This document shows positions 38,286-47,394 of a stretch of DNA of 64,000 bases, piece after piece. A program made the translations under genes and the position numbers. The first letter of the stretch is position 1. Every line of letters starts with the position of its first letter. The stretch is from contig NZ_LN868939.1 in assembly GCF_001182745.1 (NCBI RefSeq), positions 2,294,001-2,358,000 of the forward strand. The letters are read 5' to 3'. Under the pieces are notes generated by a model. It saw nothing but the letters and a program-made list of their open reading frames with translations. It was not told where the DNA came from and made no database searches. This DNA is from Nocardia farcinica. Its GTDB lineage: Bacteria; Actinomycetota; Actinomycetes; Mycobacteriales; Mycobacteriaceae.

Positions 38286-40778
38286 TCAGTCCACCGCGAG
38301 CGCTTCCACGATCGGCATGCGCGCCGCGCGCAGGGCGGGCGGCACGGACCCGAGCAGCGCGAGCAGCAGCGCCACCAGGGCGTAGACCAGCAGGATCGGG
38401 CTCGGCTCGTAGACGAGGTCGATGGTGACGGCGTGCCCGATCGCGACCCCCGCCAGATACTGCACACCGGCGCCGACCAGCACGCCGATCGCCGCGCCGA
38501 CCACGCCGATGCCGGCCGCCTCGGCCAGCACCGACCGCAGCAGGAACCTGCGGCTGGTCCCCATCGCCCGCAGCACCCCCAGTTCGCGGCGGCGTTCCAG
38601 GACCGAGAGCATCAGCGTGTTCAGCAGCGCCACCGTCGCCACCAGCACCACGATCCACAGGATCGATCGGCTCATCGCCGAACCCTGGCGCAGGCTCGAC
38701 GACACCGCCGCCACCGCCTCGTCACCGGTGTCCACGTGGTAGCCGGCCGGTGCCACCGCCAGGATCGCCGCGCGCACGGTCTCGGAGTCGGCGCCGGGCG
38801 CGAGGTCGACGGCCAGCACGGTCTCGCCGGGCCGCTGGTACCACTCGCGCAGCGTGTCCAGGTCCATCATGACGATGCCGGAGATCGCCGACATGTACGG
38901 AATCACCTGCAGGACTTCCACTTCGTGCGGCCCGGACGGGGTCTGCAGGGTGAGCGTCGCGCCGGTGTCGACGTCGAGCGATCGCGCCACATCCCGCGAG
39001 ATCACCACGCCCTCCCCGCTGTCCATCCGCGGCAGCAGCGAGCGGTCGACCGCGCGGGACCGCAGTTCGCCACGCTCGGTCGGATAGCCCTGCAACATCA
39101 CCCGCCCGCTGCCCACCGTGGCGAACGCCATCTGCGCGGGCTCGGCCGCCGCCACACCGGGGACGGCGGCTACCCGCGCGCGCAGGTCGGCGGGCAGCAG
39201 CGGGCCGGTGGGGAACTGGGCCATCGAGCCGGGCGTCACGTAGAGGTCGGTCTCGGCGAGGTCGGCGAACGACGCGGTGGCCGAGTCGACCATGTTCTGC
39301 GACGCGCCCCCGACGGCGACCGTGGCGGCCACCCCGATCATCACCGTCATCGCCGTCGCCCACACCCGGCGCGGCGCCCGCTCCAAGGTGGTCGCGCCCA
39401 GCGCGCCCGGCCCGCCGAACCACCGCGCGATCACCGCCGTGCCGCGCACGATGGGTTCGGTCGCGGCGAAGCAGATCAGCACCGCCGCGAGGAACGACAG
39501 CGAGATCGCCGCGAGCGAGAGCCTGCCCAGATCGGCGCGCGCGACGAACACCGCGGCGACCGCCAGCGCGACGCCGAGAACGGCCGCGGCCCAGCGCAGC
39601 ACCGGCCCGCCGCGTTCGCCGCCGCTCGCCTCGACCGGCGCCAGCGCCTCGACCGGCGCCACCCGGTACACCTGCCGGGCGGCCAACGCGGCGGCGGCCA
39701 CGCTCGCGAGCACACAGGCCGCCACCGCCACCGGCACCGCGTAACCGGGCACCAGGTATTCGGTGCGCGCCTCCACCGACTGCACCATCGCCGCGGGCAA
39801 CCGGTCGATCGCGGTGCGGCCCATGACCATGCCGACGACCGCGCCCACCGCGCCGCCGCACAGCCCGAGCAGCGCGGCCTCGACGAGCAGGTCGCGCACC
39901 ATCGGCCCGCGCCTGCCGCCGATCGCGCGCAGCAGCGACAGCGCCGGTCGGCGCTGCGCCACCGCCATGCTCATCGCGTTGTAGATCAGGAAGGCCGACA
40001 CGATCAGCGCGGCCGCGGCGGACATCAGCGTCGAGTAGCGCACGATCTGGATGGCCCCGCCCGCCTGCGCGGTGCGCAGATCGGGATCGGCGACCACCGC
40101 GCGCCCGCCCACCGCGGTGGTCAGGTCGGCGCGCAGCTGGTCGATGTCGGCGCCCTCGGCGGCGAGGATCTGCACCGAGTCGAGCCTGCCGACGCGATCG
40201 GTGATCCGCTGCGCCAGCGGCAAGGGTGCCGCGACGATGTGCCCGCCGTTCAGCTTGTCCGAGGTCTGCGCGTCCAGCACGCCCGCGACGGTCACCGTCT
40301 CGCGGCCGAGCGGGAAGCGCTCGCCCTCGGCATACCCCATCGCCGCGCCGACCAGCACGCCGTTGGGGGTGGTCAGCAGCTTGCCCGCCTGGGTGCCCAT
40401 CGGCCCGGCCAGCTCGCTGCCGAGCGCGGTGATCGACGCGTCCGCGCCGAGCAGCAGCGCGCGGTCCTCGTCCGCTCCGATCGGCGCGCGCAACATCGGA
40501 ACCGCGTGTGCCACACCGGGAGTCGCCTCGATGACGGGCAGCAGGTTCTGCTCGAAACCGGCGTCGGTGATGCCGGTGACCTCCAGCACGGCCGCGCCGC
40601 CGAGCGAGCGGGTCAGCCGTTCCACCGACCCGGTGACCGACCCGGAGATGCTCAGCACCGCCACCAGCAGCCCGGCACTGATCCCCATGACGGTGAGCGA
40701 CATGAGGGTGCGGCCCGGGTGGGCGATCAGCTGGCCGAGGTTGAACAGCCGCAGGCGGTCCAGGGCGGCGCGGATCAT
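38286..40778 (-). CDS. MacB/FtsX-type ABC transporter permease
   Basis: 830 residues. An N-terminal membrane segment (TLMSLTVMGISAGLLVAVLS), a large extracytoplasmic MacB-core domain, three further segments with the FtsX signature (LMSAAAALIVSAFLIYNAMSMAVAQRRPALSLLRAIG), a second core domain, and a final three-segment unit (NTLMLSVLERRRELGVLRAMG). This is a duplicated FtsX architecture that works by mechanotransmission, moving lipids, lipoproteins or peptides rather than by channel transport. The ATG overlaps the ATPase stop (ATGA). Confidence 0.9.
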   Translation of the reverse strand: MIRAALDRLRLFNLGQLIAHPGRTLMSLTVMGISAGLLVAVLSISGSVTGSVERLTRSLGGAAVLEVTGITDAGFEQNLLPVIEATPGVAHAVPMLRAPIGADEDRALLLGADASITALGSELAGPMGTQAGKLLTTPNGVLVGAAMGYAEGERFPLGRETVTVAGVLDAQTSDKLNGGHIVAAPLPLAQRITDRVGRLDSVQILAAEGADIDQLRADLTTAVGGRAVVADPDLRTAQAGGAIQIVRYSTLMSAAAALIVSAFLIYNAMSMAVAQRRPALSLLRAIGGRRGPMVRDLLVEAALLGLCGGAVGAVVGMVMGRTAIDRLPAAMVQSVEARTEYLVPGYAVPVAVAACVLASVAAAALAARQVYRVAPVEALAPVEASGGERGGPVLRWAAAVLGVALAVAAVFVARADLGRLSLAAISLSFLAAVLICFAATEPIVRGTAVIARWFGGPGALGATTLERAPRRVWATAMTVMIGVAATVAVGGASQNMVDSATASFADLAETDLYVTPGSMAQFPTGPLLPADLRARVAAVPGVAAAEPAQMAFATVGSGRVMLQGYPTERGELRSRAVDRSLLPRMDSGEGVVISRDVARSLDVDTGATLTLQTPSGPHEVEVLQVIPYMSAISGIVMMDLDTLREWYQRPGETVLAVDLAPGADSETVRAAILAVAPAGYHVDTGDEAVAAVSSSLRQGSAMSRSILWIVVLVATVALLNTLMLSVLERRRELGVLRAMGTSRRFLLRSVLAEAAGIGVVGAAIGVLVGAGVQYLAGVAIGHAVTIDLVYEPSPILLVYALVALLLALLGSVPPALRAARMPIVEALAVD

Positions 40779-41503
40779 GCGGGCACCGTGCCCTCGTCCA
40801 GGCCGGTGCGGCGCTCGGTGCGCTCGATCGAGCCGATGGTGCCGTCGCGCAATGTGATCACCCGGTCGCAGTAGCGCACCGCGCCCATGTCGTGGGTGAC
40901 CATCACCACCGAGTTGCCCTCGCCGGTCAGCCCGCCCAGCAGTTCCAGAATGGCCGCGCCGGTCTTGGAATCGAGATTTCCGGTCGGCTCGTCGGCGAGG
41001 ATCAGCGGCGGGTCCATGATCAGCGCCCTGGCCACCGCCACCCGCTGCATCTGGCCGCCCGACAGCTCGGCGGGCCGGTGCTCGGCCCGGTCGGCCAGGC
41101 CGACCCGTGCCAGCAGTTCGAGCGCGCGGGGCTTGGCCTTGCGCAATCCGGTGCCGTCCAGCAACTTCGGAATCGCGACGTTCTCCCAGGCGCTCAGCGT
41201 GGGCAGCAGGTTGAAGAACTGGAACACGAAACCCACCTGGTGCCTGCGGAACTCGGCCTGCCGCTCCTCGGTCAACGAGCCGATCTCCTTGCCCTGGAAC
41301 CGGATCGAGCCGGCATCGGGGGTGTCGAGCGCGCCCAGCAGGTGCAGCAGGGTGCTCTTGCCGGAGCCGGACGGGCCGATGATCGAGGTGAACTCACCCC
41401 GCTCGATCCGCAGGCTCACCCCGTCGAGGGCGCGCACCGTCTGCCCGCCGACCCGGTACTGCTTGGTGATGTCCGAGAGCTCCAGCATGGCCGGTTCCGA
41501 CAT
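40775..41503 (-). CDS. MacB/LolD-type ABC transporter ATPase
   Basis: 242 residues with a complete ABC motif set: Walker A GPSGSGKST, Q-loop FVFQFFNLLPTLSAWENV, signature LSGGQMQRVAVARAL, Walker B LILADEPTGNLD and switch histidine VTHD. LolD/MacB-like ATPases pair with FtsX-type permeases, and the permease gene overlaps its stop by four bases. A small unknown gene precedes it and the second two-component system is divergent, a common arrangement in which the regulators control the transporter. GGGGACC is about 9 nt before the ATG. Confidence 0.95.
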   Translation of the reverse strand: MSEPAMLELSDITKQYRVGGQTVRALDGVSLRIERGEFTSIIGPSGSGKSTLLHLLGALDTPDAGSIRFQGKEIGSLTEERQAEFRRHQVGFVFQFFNLLPTLSAWENVAIPKLLDGTGLRKAKPRALELLARVGLADRAEHRPAELSGGQMQRVAVARALIMDPPLILADEPTGNLDSKTGAAILELLGGLTGEGNSVVMVTHDMGAVRYCDRVITLRDGTIGSIERTERRTGLDEGTVPA

Positions 41504-41581
41504 GGCTTGGTCCCCAACTCTGTTCGACGACTCGGTTCTGGCTGCCGCGCCCTCCCCACCTGAGCAGGGCGCCCGCCGTCG

Positions 41582-41926
41582 CTACCGCCCGCGGGCGCCG
41601 ACCCGCTCGGGCACCGGGGCGACGGCGTCCAGGTTGCGGCGACGATACTGCGCGTCCAGCAGTGCGCGCAGTTCGGGCTGTTCCGCGCACAGTTCCCGGT
41701 ACATCTGCGCCGCCGAGCGCCCCTGCACCAGGCCCAGTTCGATCTTGACGTCGAGATGGTTGCGCCACCGGTGGCCCAGCGCGAGCAGCAGCCCCTCGGG
41801 CCCGCCGAAGAGGCGGTCCAGATCGCCCAGCCCGTCGAAGATGCCGGGGTCGTCGGGATCGACGGCCGCGCGGGCGAGCACGGTGTGCACGATGCGGGTC
41901 CGTTCGTGCAGATCTGCCCAGGACAT
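41582..41926 (-). CDS. Hypothetical protein upstream of the ABC genes
   Basis: 114 residues from ATG 41926, chosen over GTG 41935 because GGAGG lies 8 nt before it. The sequence is soluble and helical (MSWADLHERTRIVHTVLARAAVDP, WRNHLDVKIELGL, AAQMYRELCAEQPELRALLDAQYRRR) with a basic C-terminus. I do not recognise the family. It is 78 bp upstream of the ABC ATPase and on the same strand, so it is probably the first gene of that operon. Confidence 0.65.
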   Translation of the reverse strand: MSWADLHERTRIVHTVLARAAVDPDDPGIFDGLGDLDRLFGGPEGLLLALGHRWRNHLDVKIELGLVQGRSAAQMYRELCAEQPELRALLDAQYRRRNLDAVAPVPERVGARGR

Positions 41927-42102
41927 GAGAATCACCTCCGTGGTCCGCCGCCGGTGTGGCGGCCCGACGACGCCAACGCTACGGGCGCCGCGCCGCCCGG
42001 TCGTCGTGCCTGGGCACCGAATCCGCGTCCTACCGTGGTAGGAGTTCCCGACCTGTCGCGGGACGATGTGCGCGGGGCGGTGCCGGGGCTAGCCTGGTCG
42101 GC

Positions 42103-43413
42103 ATGGATGTGCTCCAGGCCACGCCGGTGGGCGTCCGCGCGGGGGTGCCGTTCCGGCGCAGCGGCACCGTCCGTGACCGTTTGGCGGCCTTCGTGCGTCA
42201 GCCGGTCGCGGTGTTCCGCCGGAACCTGGAAGAGCTGCCGTTCGACTACCCGCCTGCCGTGCTGCTGTGCGCCGACGCGGCGCTGCTGCTGTTCAGCGTG
42301 GGCGCGTGCGTGCAGCGCCACGAGTACTTCCCGACGCTGCTGCCGGTGCTGGCCGTGGTGCTGCTGTTCCTGCCGCTGCCGTTGTTCGGCCTGCTGGGCG
42401 TGACGCCGACCCCGATCCTGCTGGGCGGGGCGGCGCTGGTGGCGGCCGGGCTGTTCCTGCTGCAACCGGTGCCCGCCGATCTGGCGCCGTTCGTCCTCGT
42501 CGTCGTGGTCGGCGAGGTGGCCGCCATCGCGCCGAAGCGCTGGAGTGCGCTGTTCGCGGCGCTCGCCGTGGCGGAACTGGTCGCCTTCGACGCCGCCGGG
42601 CACCTGCTGTGGAGCGCGAGCGGACAGCGATTGCAGGGTCTGCAGATGTACACCACCGGGATCGCGCTGGGCTGGCTGGTCGGGGTGATGCTGCGGTATC
42701 AGCGCCGCTTCCTCTACCAGGAGCGGGAGAGCCAGTACATCCGCACGGTGCAGGCCGCCGAGGAGGAACGCAGGCGGATCGCCCGCGAGGTGCACGACGT
42801 CATCGCGCATTCGCTGAGCGTCACCCTGCTGCACCTCACCGCCGCCCGGCACGCGTTGCAGACCGACCGCGACGTGGACGAGGCGGTGGATGCGCTGGTC
42901 GATGCCGAGCGGCTGGGCAGGCAGGCGATGGCCGACATCCGGCGCACCGTCGGCCTGCTCGGCGAACGCACCGCGAGCCCCGCCCCCGAACCGGGTGTCG
43001 GCGACCTGCCCGAGCTGATCGCCGACTTCGCCAAGGCCGGGCTGCGGATCGAGCACGCGCACGTCGACGCCGATCTGGACGCGGTATCGGCCGCGGTCGG
43101 GCTGGCGCTGTACCGGATCGGGCAGGAGTCGCTGGCCAACGTGGTCAAACACGCGCCCGGCGCGACGGTGCGGGTGGAGGTGCGGGTGCGGGCGGGCGCG
43201 GCGACGCTGCTCGTGCACAACACCCTGCCCGACGGCCTGCCCGCCCGGGGCGAGGGCATGGGCCTGTCCGGGATGCGCCAGCGCGCCGACCTGCTCGGCG
43301 GGCGGCTCACCGCGGGTCCGGTCGACGACGGGTGGAGCGTGCGCGCCCGGTTCCCGCTGGCAGGTGGGCGCGCCTGGCCGCTGTGCTCGGGCGAGAGCGG
43401 GGAGCGCGGGTGA
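42103..43413 (+). CDS. NarL-type sensor histidine kinase, second system
   Basis: 436 residues. The N-terminal 190 residues carry about five to six membrane segments with little exposed loop; then the dimerisation box ERRRIAREVHDVIAHSL with His231, and a HATPase domain (LALYRIGQESLANVVKHAPGA, GMGLSGMRQRADLLGG). TAGCCT (42090-42095) ends 7 nt before ATG 42103, so the longer in-frame reading from 41956 is not used. It overlaps its response regulator (GTGA) and is divergent from the MacB-type transporter, a likely target. Confidence 0.9.
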   Translation: MDVLQATPVGVRAGVPFRRSGTVRDRLAAFVRQPVAVFRRNLEELPFDYPPAVLLCADAALLLFSVGACVQRHEYFPTLLPVLAVVLLFLPLPLFGLLGVTPTPILLGGAALVAAGLFLLQPVPADLAPFVLVVVVGEVAAIAPKRWSALFAALAVAELVAFDAAGHLLWSASGQRLQGLQMYTTGIALGWLVGVMLRYQRRFLYQERESQYIRTVQAAEEERRRIAREVHDVIAHSLSVTLLHLTAARHALQTDRDVDEAVDALVDAERLGRQAMADIRRTVGLLGERTASPAPEPGVGDLPELIADFAKAGLRIEHAHVDADLDAVSAAVGLALYRIGQESLANVVKHAPGATVRVEVRVRAGAATLLVHNTLPDGLPARGEGMGLSGMRQRADLLGGRLTAGPVDDGWSVRARFPLAGGRAWPLCSGESGERG

Positions 43414-44102
43414 CGGCCGCGCACGGGGCCGACGACCGCCCGCTGACCGTCCTGGTCGTCGACGATCAGGAACTGGTGCGCGGCGGACTACGCCGCATCC
43501 TGCGCCGCCGCGACGGCTTCGTCGTGCACGAATGCGCCGACGGGGACGAGGTGTTCGCCGCCGTCGCCACCACCGATCCCGATGTGGTGCTGATGGATCT
43601 GCGGATGAAACGCCTCGGCGGCATCGACGCCACCCGTCAGCTGCGCTCGCGGCCCGGTGCGCCGCCCGTGCTCGTGCTCACCACGTTCGACGACGACCAG
43701 CTGCTCTCGGGCGCGCTGCGGGCGGGCGCCGCAGGCTTCCTGCTCAAGGACTCACCCGCCGAGGACCTGATCCGCGCCGTGCGGACCGTGGCCGGTGGTG
43801 GCGCCTGGCTCGACCCGGCGGTCACCGGCCGGGTGCTCTCGGCCTACCGCACCGTGCGGCCCGCGCCCGCCCGGCGCGACGACCGGCTCGCCGAGCTGAC
43901 CGCCCGCGAGTACGAGGTGCTGGAGCTGATCGGCCGGGGCCGGGTGAACGCGGAGATCGCCACCGAACTCGGGATCTCCGAGGTCACCGTGAAAAGTCAT
44001 GTGGGCCATATCTTCGGCAAGCTCGACCTGCGCGATCGCGCCGCCGCCATCGTCTTCGCGTTTGACCACGGGGTGGTCTCACCAGGAGAATCCAACATCT
44101 GA
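43410..44102 (+). CDS. NarL/LuxR-type response regulator, second system
   Basis: 230 residues. Receiver domain with D18-D19, phospho-acceptor D63 (VVLMDLRMKRL), and LLKDSPAEDL; LuxR helix-turn-helix at the C-terminus (LTAREYEVLELIGRGRVNAEIATEL, TVKSHVGHIFGKL). The GTG overlaps the histidine kinase stop, so translation is coupled. It differs clearly from the first regulator, arguing against a recent duplication of the whole pair. Confidence 0.92.
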   Translation: MTAAHGADDRPLTVLVVDDQELVRGGLRRILRRRDGFVVHECADGDEVFAAVATTDPDVVLMDLRMKRLGGIDATRQLRSRPGAPPVLVLTTFDDDQLLSGALRAGAAGFLLKDSPAEDLIRAVRTVAGGGAWLDPAVTGRVLSAYRTVRPAPARRDDRLAELTAREYEVLELIGRGRVNAEIATELGISEVTVKSHVGHIFGKLDLRDRAAAIVFAFDHGVVSPGESNI

Positions 44103-44153
44103 CGGGCGGCTGGAAGCCCACGCCGCGGCCCGAGACTTGGAGGTTGCACGGCG

Positions 44154-46577
44154 GTGGACGGACCTGGACGGCGAGTCGGTACCCGATTCGGCCCGTACGA
44201 GCTGCGTTCCCTGCTGGGCAAGGGCGGGATGGGCGAGGTCTACGAAGCCTTCGACACCTCCCGGCACCGGCTGGTCGCGGTGAAGCTGCTCGCCGATGAA
44301 CTCGCCAAGGACCCCGTCTACCAGGAACGATTCCGGCGCGAATCGCAGGCCGCGGCCCGGCTGGCCGAACCGCACGTCATCCCCATCCACGACTGGGGCG
44401 TCCTGGACGGGGTGCTGTTCATCGATATGCGCCTGGTGGCGGGCACCGATCTGCGCACCATGCTGCACCACACCGGCCCGCTCGAACCCGAGCGCGCGGT
44501 GCGCCTGGTCGAACAGGTCGCCGCGGCGCTGGACGCCGCGCACGCCGACGGCCTGATCCACCGCGACGTGAAACCGGCGAACATCCTGGTCACCGATGCC
44601 GACTTCGCCTACCTCGCCGATTTCGGCATCGCCCACACCGAGGGCGACTCGGCCATCACCCAGGTCGGCATGGCGGTCGGCTCCTACATCTACATGGCGC
44701 CCGAACGGTTCGATTCCGGCACCGTCACCGGCCGCGCCGACATCTACTCGCTGGCCTGCGTCCTGCACGAATGCCTCACCGGGGCAGCGCCCTTCCCGTC
44801 CGCCAGCATGAACGTGCTGGTCAAGGCGCATCTGTCCGAGCCGCCGCCGCGGGCCAGCGCCCTGCGTCCCGGTCTGCCCGCGAGCATCGACGCGGTGATC
44901 GCCCGCGGCATGGCCAAGAATCCGGCCGACCGCTTCGCGTCGGCGCTGGAGATGACCCGTGCCGCCCGTGCCGCCCTCGGCATGCGCGACACGGCGGCCC
45001 CGCCTCGGCCGGGCGTTCCCGGCGGTGTCGCCCCCGCCGCGCCGGTTCCGCCCGCCCCGGCCACCGGCGGCGTGCCGGTCACCACCGGCACCGGTCCCAC
45101 GTTCGTGGTGCGCGCTCCCGACCCGTCCCGGTTCGGCGCCAAGTCCGAACCGACGGTGGCGGCCTCCGTGCTGCCACCGGAGTCGACGGGGGAGATGTCG
45201 GTGCCCGCCGTCATCCACCCGACCGCGCCGACCGTGGTGCGGCCCTCGGAGTTCGAGTTCAGCCCGCTGCCCACACAGGAGCAGGCGATCGTGCCACCCG
45301 CCTCGGGCGCGATCCCGCAGGTGCGGCCGTTCCCGGACGAGCATCTCTACCCGGAGTCGCAGCGGTACGGCAGCGAGTCGGTCAGTGCTCCGATGCCCGC
45401 GGTGCCGCCGATCGCTCCGAGCCCGGTCGCGTCCGCGCCGGCGGCTGCCGCGCCGCGGGTGGCCCCGCCCACGGTGTCGACCAGCGCGGCCTCGCCCGGG
45501 CCGGGCGGACCCGTTGTCGCGCACGACGATCCACCGGCTCCGGCCGCCCAGCCCTACTCCGACGAACACCCGTCGGGCACCTACCCGGTGGCCGGGCGCG
45601 CGCCCGCCGACGAGCCGGTCGGCTATGTCGGCGCCCGGGCCTACAGCGACACGGACCGGCCCGCCTTCACCGCGCCGGAGACCACGCGTTACCCGGTGCC
45701 GCCGGTGCCGGAGGTCCGTCAGCCGGCCCCGGAGACCGCGCGCTACGACGACCCCGCCGCCCCGGCCACCCGCGCCCTCCACCAGCCCTACCCACCGCAT
45801 GCGTTCGGGCCGGCGGGACCGCACGGCGGTGGTCACGCCGCGCCCGATCCGCACGCCGCCTACGGGCCCGGTGATCCGCACGGGGTTCAGGCCTACAGCG
45901 CGATACCGGACGACCGCGACCGGTACGGCCACCCCGATCCGTACGGCGGTCAGCCGGGACACCACCCCGACCCGTACGCGGGCGCGGAGTACGCGGCCCC
46001 CGGCGAGCCCTACGCCGACCCCCGGCGCGACCGCCACGCGCAGCCCGGCTACGGCGACCCGCACGCCTACGCCCCGCCCGGCCCGGAACGCGGGCGGGCG
46101 ATGGCGCTGCCGCTCCTGGCCGCCCTGGCGGTCGTCCTGGTGCTCGTCGCGGGCGGCCTGGTCGCCTGGCGGATGTTCGGTGGCGGCGACACCGACACCA
46201 CCGCGAGCGAGGGCACCGTCCCGGTGGCGACCACCGCCGCCCGGCCCACCGGGGCCGCGCCGCCGCCCGCCACCAGCGCCAGGCCCACGACCACGACCAC
46301 GACCCGGGTCCAGCTGCCTGCGGGCGCGAAGACCTGCGGCAGCACCTCCAGCGCGCCCAACGGCAATGCGGCGGCGGGCAATTCGGTGACCAGCTGCCCC
46401 TTCGCCGAGGAGGTCCGCCGCGCCTACGCCGCCGAGGCCACCCCCGGCACCCGTGCGCCGCAGACGATCACCGCCGTCAGCCCCGTCACCGGCCGCTCGT
46501 ACACCATGACCTGCGTCCCGGACGACGGCCTGGTCACCTGCACCGGCGGCGAGAACGCGATCGTCTACGTCTACTGA
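44154..46577 (+). CDS. Receptor-type Ser/Thr protein kinase, second copy
   Basis: 807 residues. Kinase domain about 10-275: GKGGMGEVYEAF, K44, HRDVKPAN (D138), D156-F-G, and YMAPERF. A Pro/Ala-rich linker becomes rich in DPHAY/YGDP-type repeats before a single membrane segment at about 649-674 (LLAALAVVLVLVAGGLVAW). The outer domain of about 130 residues has a Thr-rich stalk and four cysteines (CGSTSS, SCPFAEEVRRAY, MTCVPDDGLVTC). Starts at GTG 44154 with GGAGG 10 nt upstream, 51 bp after the response regulator, so cotranscription is likely. Confidence 0.9.
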   Translation: MDGPGRRVGTRFGPYELRSLLGKGGMGEVYEAFDTSRHRLVAVKLLADELAKDPVYQERFRRESQAAARLAEPHVIPIHDWGVLDGVLFIDMRLVAGTDLRTMLHHTGPLEPERAVRLVEQVAAALDAAHADGLIHRDVKPANILVTDADFAYLADFGIAHTEGDSAITQVGMAVGSYIYMAPERFDSGTVTGRADIYSLACVLHECLTGAAPFPSASMNVLVKAHLSEPPPRASALRPGLPASIDAVIARGMAKNPADRFASALEMTRAARAALGMRDTAAPPRPGVPGGVAPAAPVPPAPATGGVPVTTGTGPTFVVRAPDPSRFGAKSEPTVAASVLPPESTGEMSVPAVIHPTAPTVVRPSEFEFSPLPTQEQAIVPPASGAIPQVRPFPDEHLYPESQRYGSESVSAPMPAVPPIAPSPVASAPAAAAPRVAPPTVSTSAASPGPGGPVVAHDDPPAPAAQPYSDEHPSGTYPVAGRAPADEPVGYVGARAYSDTDRPAFTAPETTRYPVPPVPEVRQPAPETARYDDPAAPATRALHQPYPPHAFGPAGPHGGGHAAPDPHAAYGPGDPHGVQAYSAIPDDRDRYGHPDPYGGQPGHHPDPYAGAEYAAPGEPYADPRRDRHAQPGYGDPHAYAPPGPERGRAMALPLLAALAVVLVLVAGGLVAWRMFGGGDTDTTASEGTVPVATTAARPTGAAPPPATSARPTTTTTTRVQLPAGAKTCGSTSSAPNGNAAAGNSVTSCPFAEEVRRAYAAEATPGTRAPQTITAVSPVTGRSYTMTCVPDDGLVTCTGGENAIVYVY

Positions 46578-46760
46578 ACCGCCGCCGCTGCCTTCGTAGC
46601 CGCCCACGAGGTGTTCGGTCTCCCCGCGTGGGCCGGCGACCGTGCCGCGTCGGCGGCCGACGCGGCGACGGTCCGTGCCGTGCCGGCGATCGCGCCCCGG
46701 CGTCCGGCCTACGTCCCCCGAGCGCGCGAGCGTGTGCTCGCGGCGGGCAGCTGCGCTCGA

Positions 46761-46781
46761 GATTCAAACAATGATTGAATC
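46761..46781. promoter_or_regulatory. 7-bp inverted repeat, probable TetR autoregulatory operator
   Basis: GATTCAA (46761-46767) and TTGAATC (46775-46781) flank ACAATGA. The site lies 28 bp before the chosen TetR start, as expected for an autoregulated TetR operon. The rest of the 232-bp gap 46578-46809 shows no gene. Confidence 0.6.
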
Positions 46782-46787
46782 GCTGCC

Positions 46788-46801
46788 TGAAACATGTTCT
46801 A
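46788..46801. promoter_or_regulatory. KstR-consensus site in the TetR/Old Yellow Enzyme promoter
   Basis: TGAAACATGTTCTA fits TNNAACNNGTTNNA at all eight fixed positions, but is less symmetrical than the site at 30264. It lies between the TetR palindrome and the TetR start. It may be a true KstR site or part of the local regulator's binding region. Confidence 0.4.
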
Positions 46802-46809
46802 CTCGGTGG

Positions 46810-47394
46810 GTGACCGAGCGGATCCAGACACCCACCACCACTCGCGAGCGCCTGCTGGCCGCCGCCGAGCGCCTGTTGCTCACCGAGCGGTTCGACGACG
46901 TCTCCGTGCGGGGCATCTGCGCCGCGGCCGGTGCCAATCCGGCGGCCGTGCACTACCACTTCGGTTCCAAGGAGGCGCTGGTGGCGGCGCTGCTCGAGGA
47001 TCGGCTCGGTGACCTGTGGGACGAGCGGCTGGCCGAGGTCACCGCCGCGGACGGCTCGGTGGCCGCGGTGGTCGACGCGGTGCTCGCCCCGTTTCTCGAC
47101 CTCGCCGAGGATCCGGTGGGCCGCCTGCATCTGCGGCTGCTCGCCCAGTTCGTGCTCGCCCGCCCGCCCACCACCTGGCGCAGGCACTGGTTCCGGATGG
47201 AGTCGTGGATCGGCCTGCTCCCGCACCTGAGCGCCGCGGAGAGCCGCCGCCGCTGGATGTTGGCCTTCGACCTGATCATCATGCGTTTCGGCGGCGCCGG
47301 AACCGACGACCGGCACCTGTCGGAGCACGCGGTGGCCACCCTGCGCGACTTCGTCGTGGCCGGATTGACCGCTCCCCGAGGAGAATTGCGATGA
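46810..47394 (+). CDS. TetR-family transcriptional regulator
   Basis: 194 residues. Helix-turn-helix: RERLLAAAERLLLTERFDDVSVRGICAAAGANPAAVHYHFGSKEALV. The C-terminal ligand domain resembles the TetR_C group of regulators of small-molecule metabolism. GTG 46810 leaves the palindrome at 46761-46781 upstream; an in-frame ATG at 46771 would put half of it inside the gene. Its stop overlaps the start of the Old Yellow Enzyme gene, the probable target, through autoregulation of the operon. Confidence 0.88.
   Translation: MTERIQTPTTTRERLLAAAERLLLTERFDDVSVRGICAAAGANPAAVHYHFGSKEALVAALLEDRLGDLWDERLAEVTAADGSVAAVVDAVLAPFLDLAEDPVGRLHLRLLAQFVLARPPTTWRRHWFRMESWIGLLPHLSAAESRRRWMLAFDLIIMRFGGAGTDDRHLSEHAVATLRDFVVAGLTAPRGELR

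Noticed and set aside
38433..40874. An 813-codon plus-strand frame opposite the MacB-type permease
   Set aside because: The permease has membrane segments and FtsX motifs; the plus-strand product is His/Arg-rich noise.
44079..46607. An 842-codon minus-strand frame opposite the second Ser/Thr kinase
   Set aside because: The kinase motifs on the plus strand are unambiguous; the antisense product is low-complexity Gly/Arg/Val.
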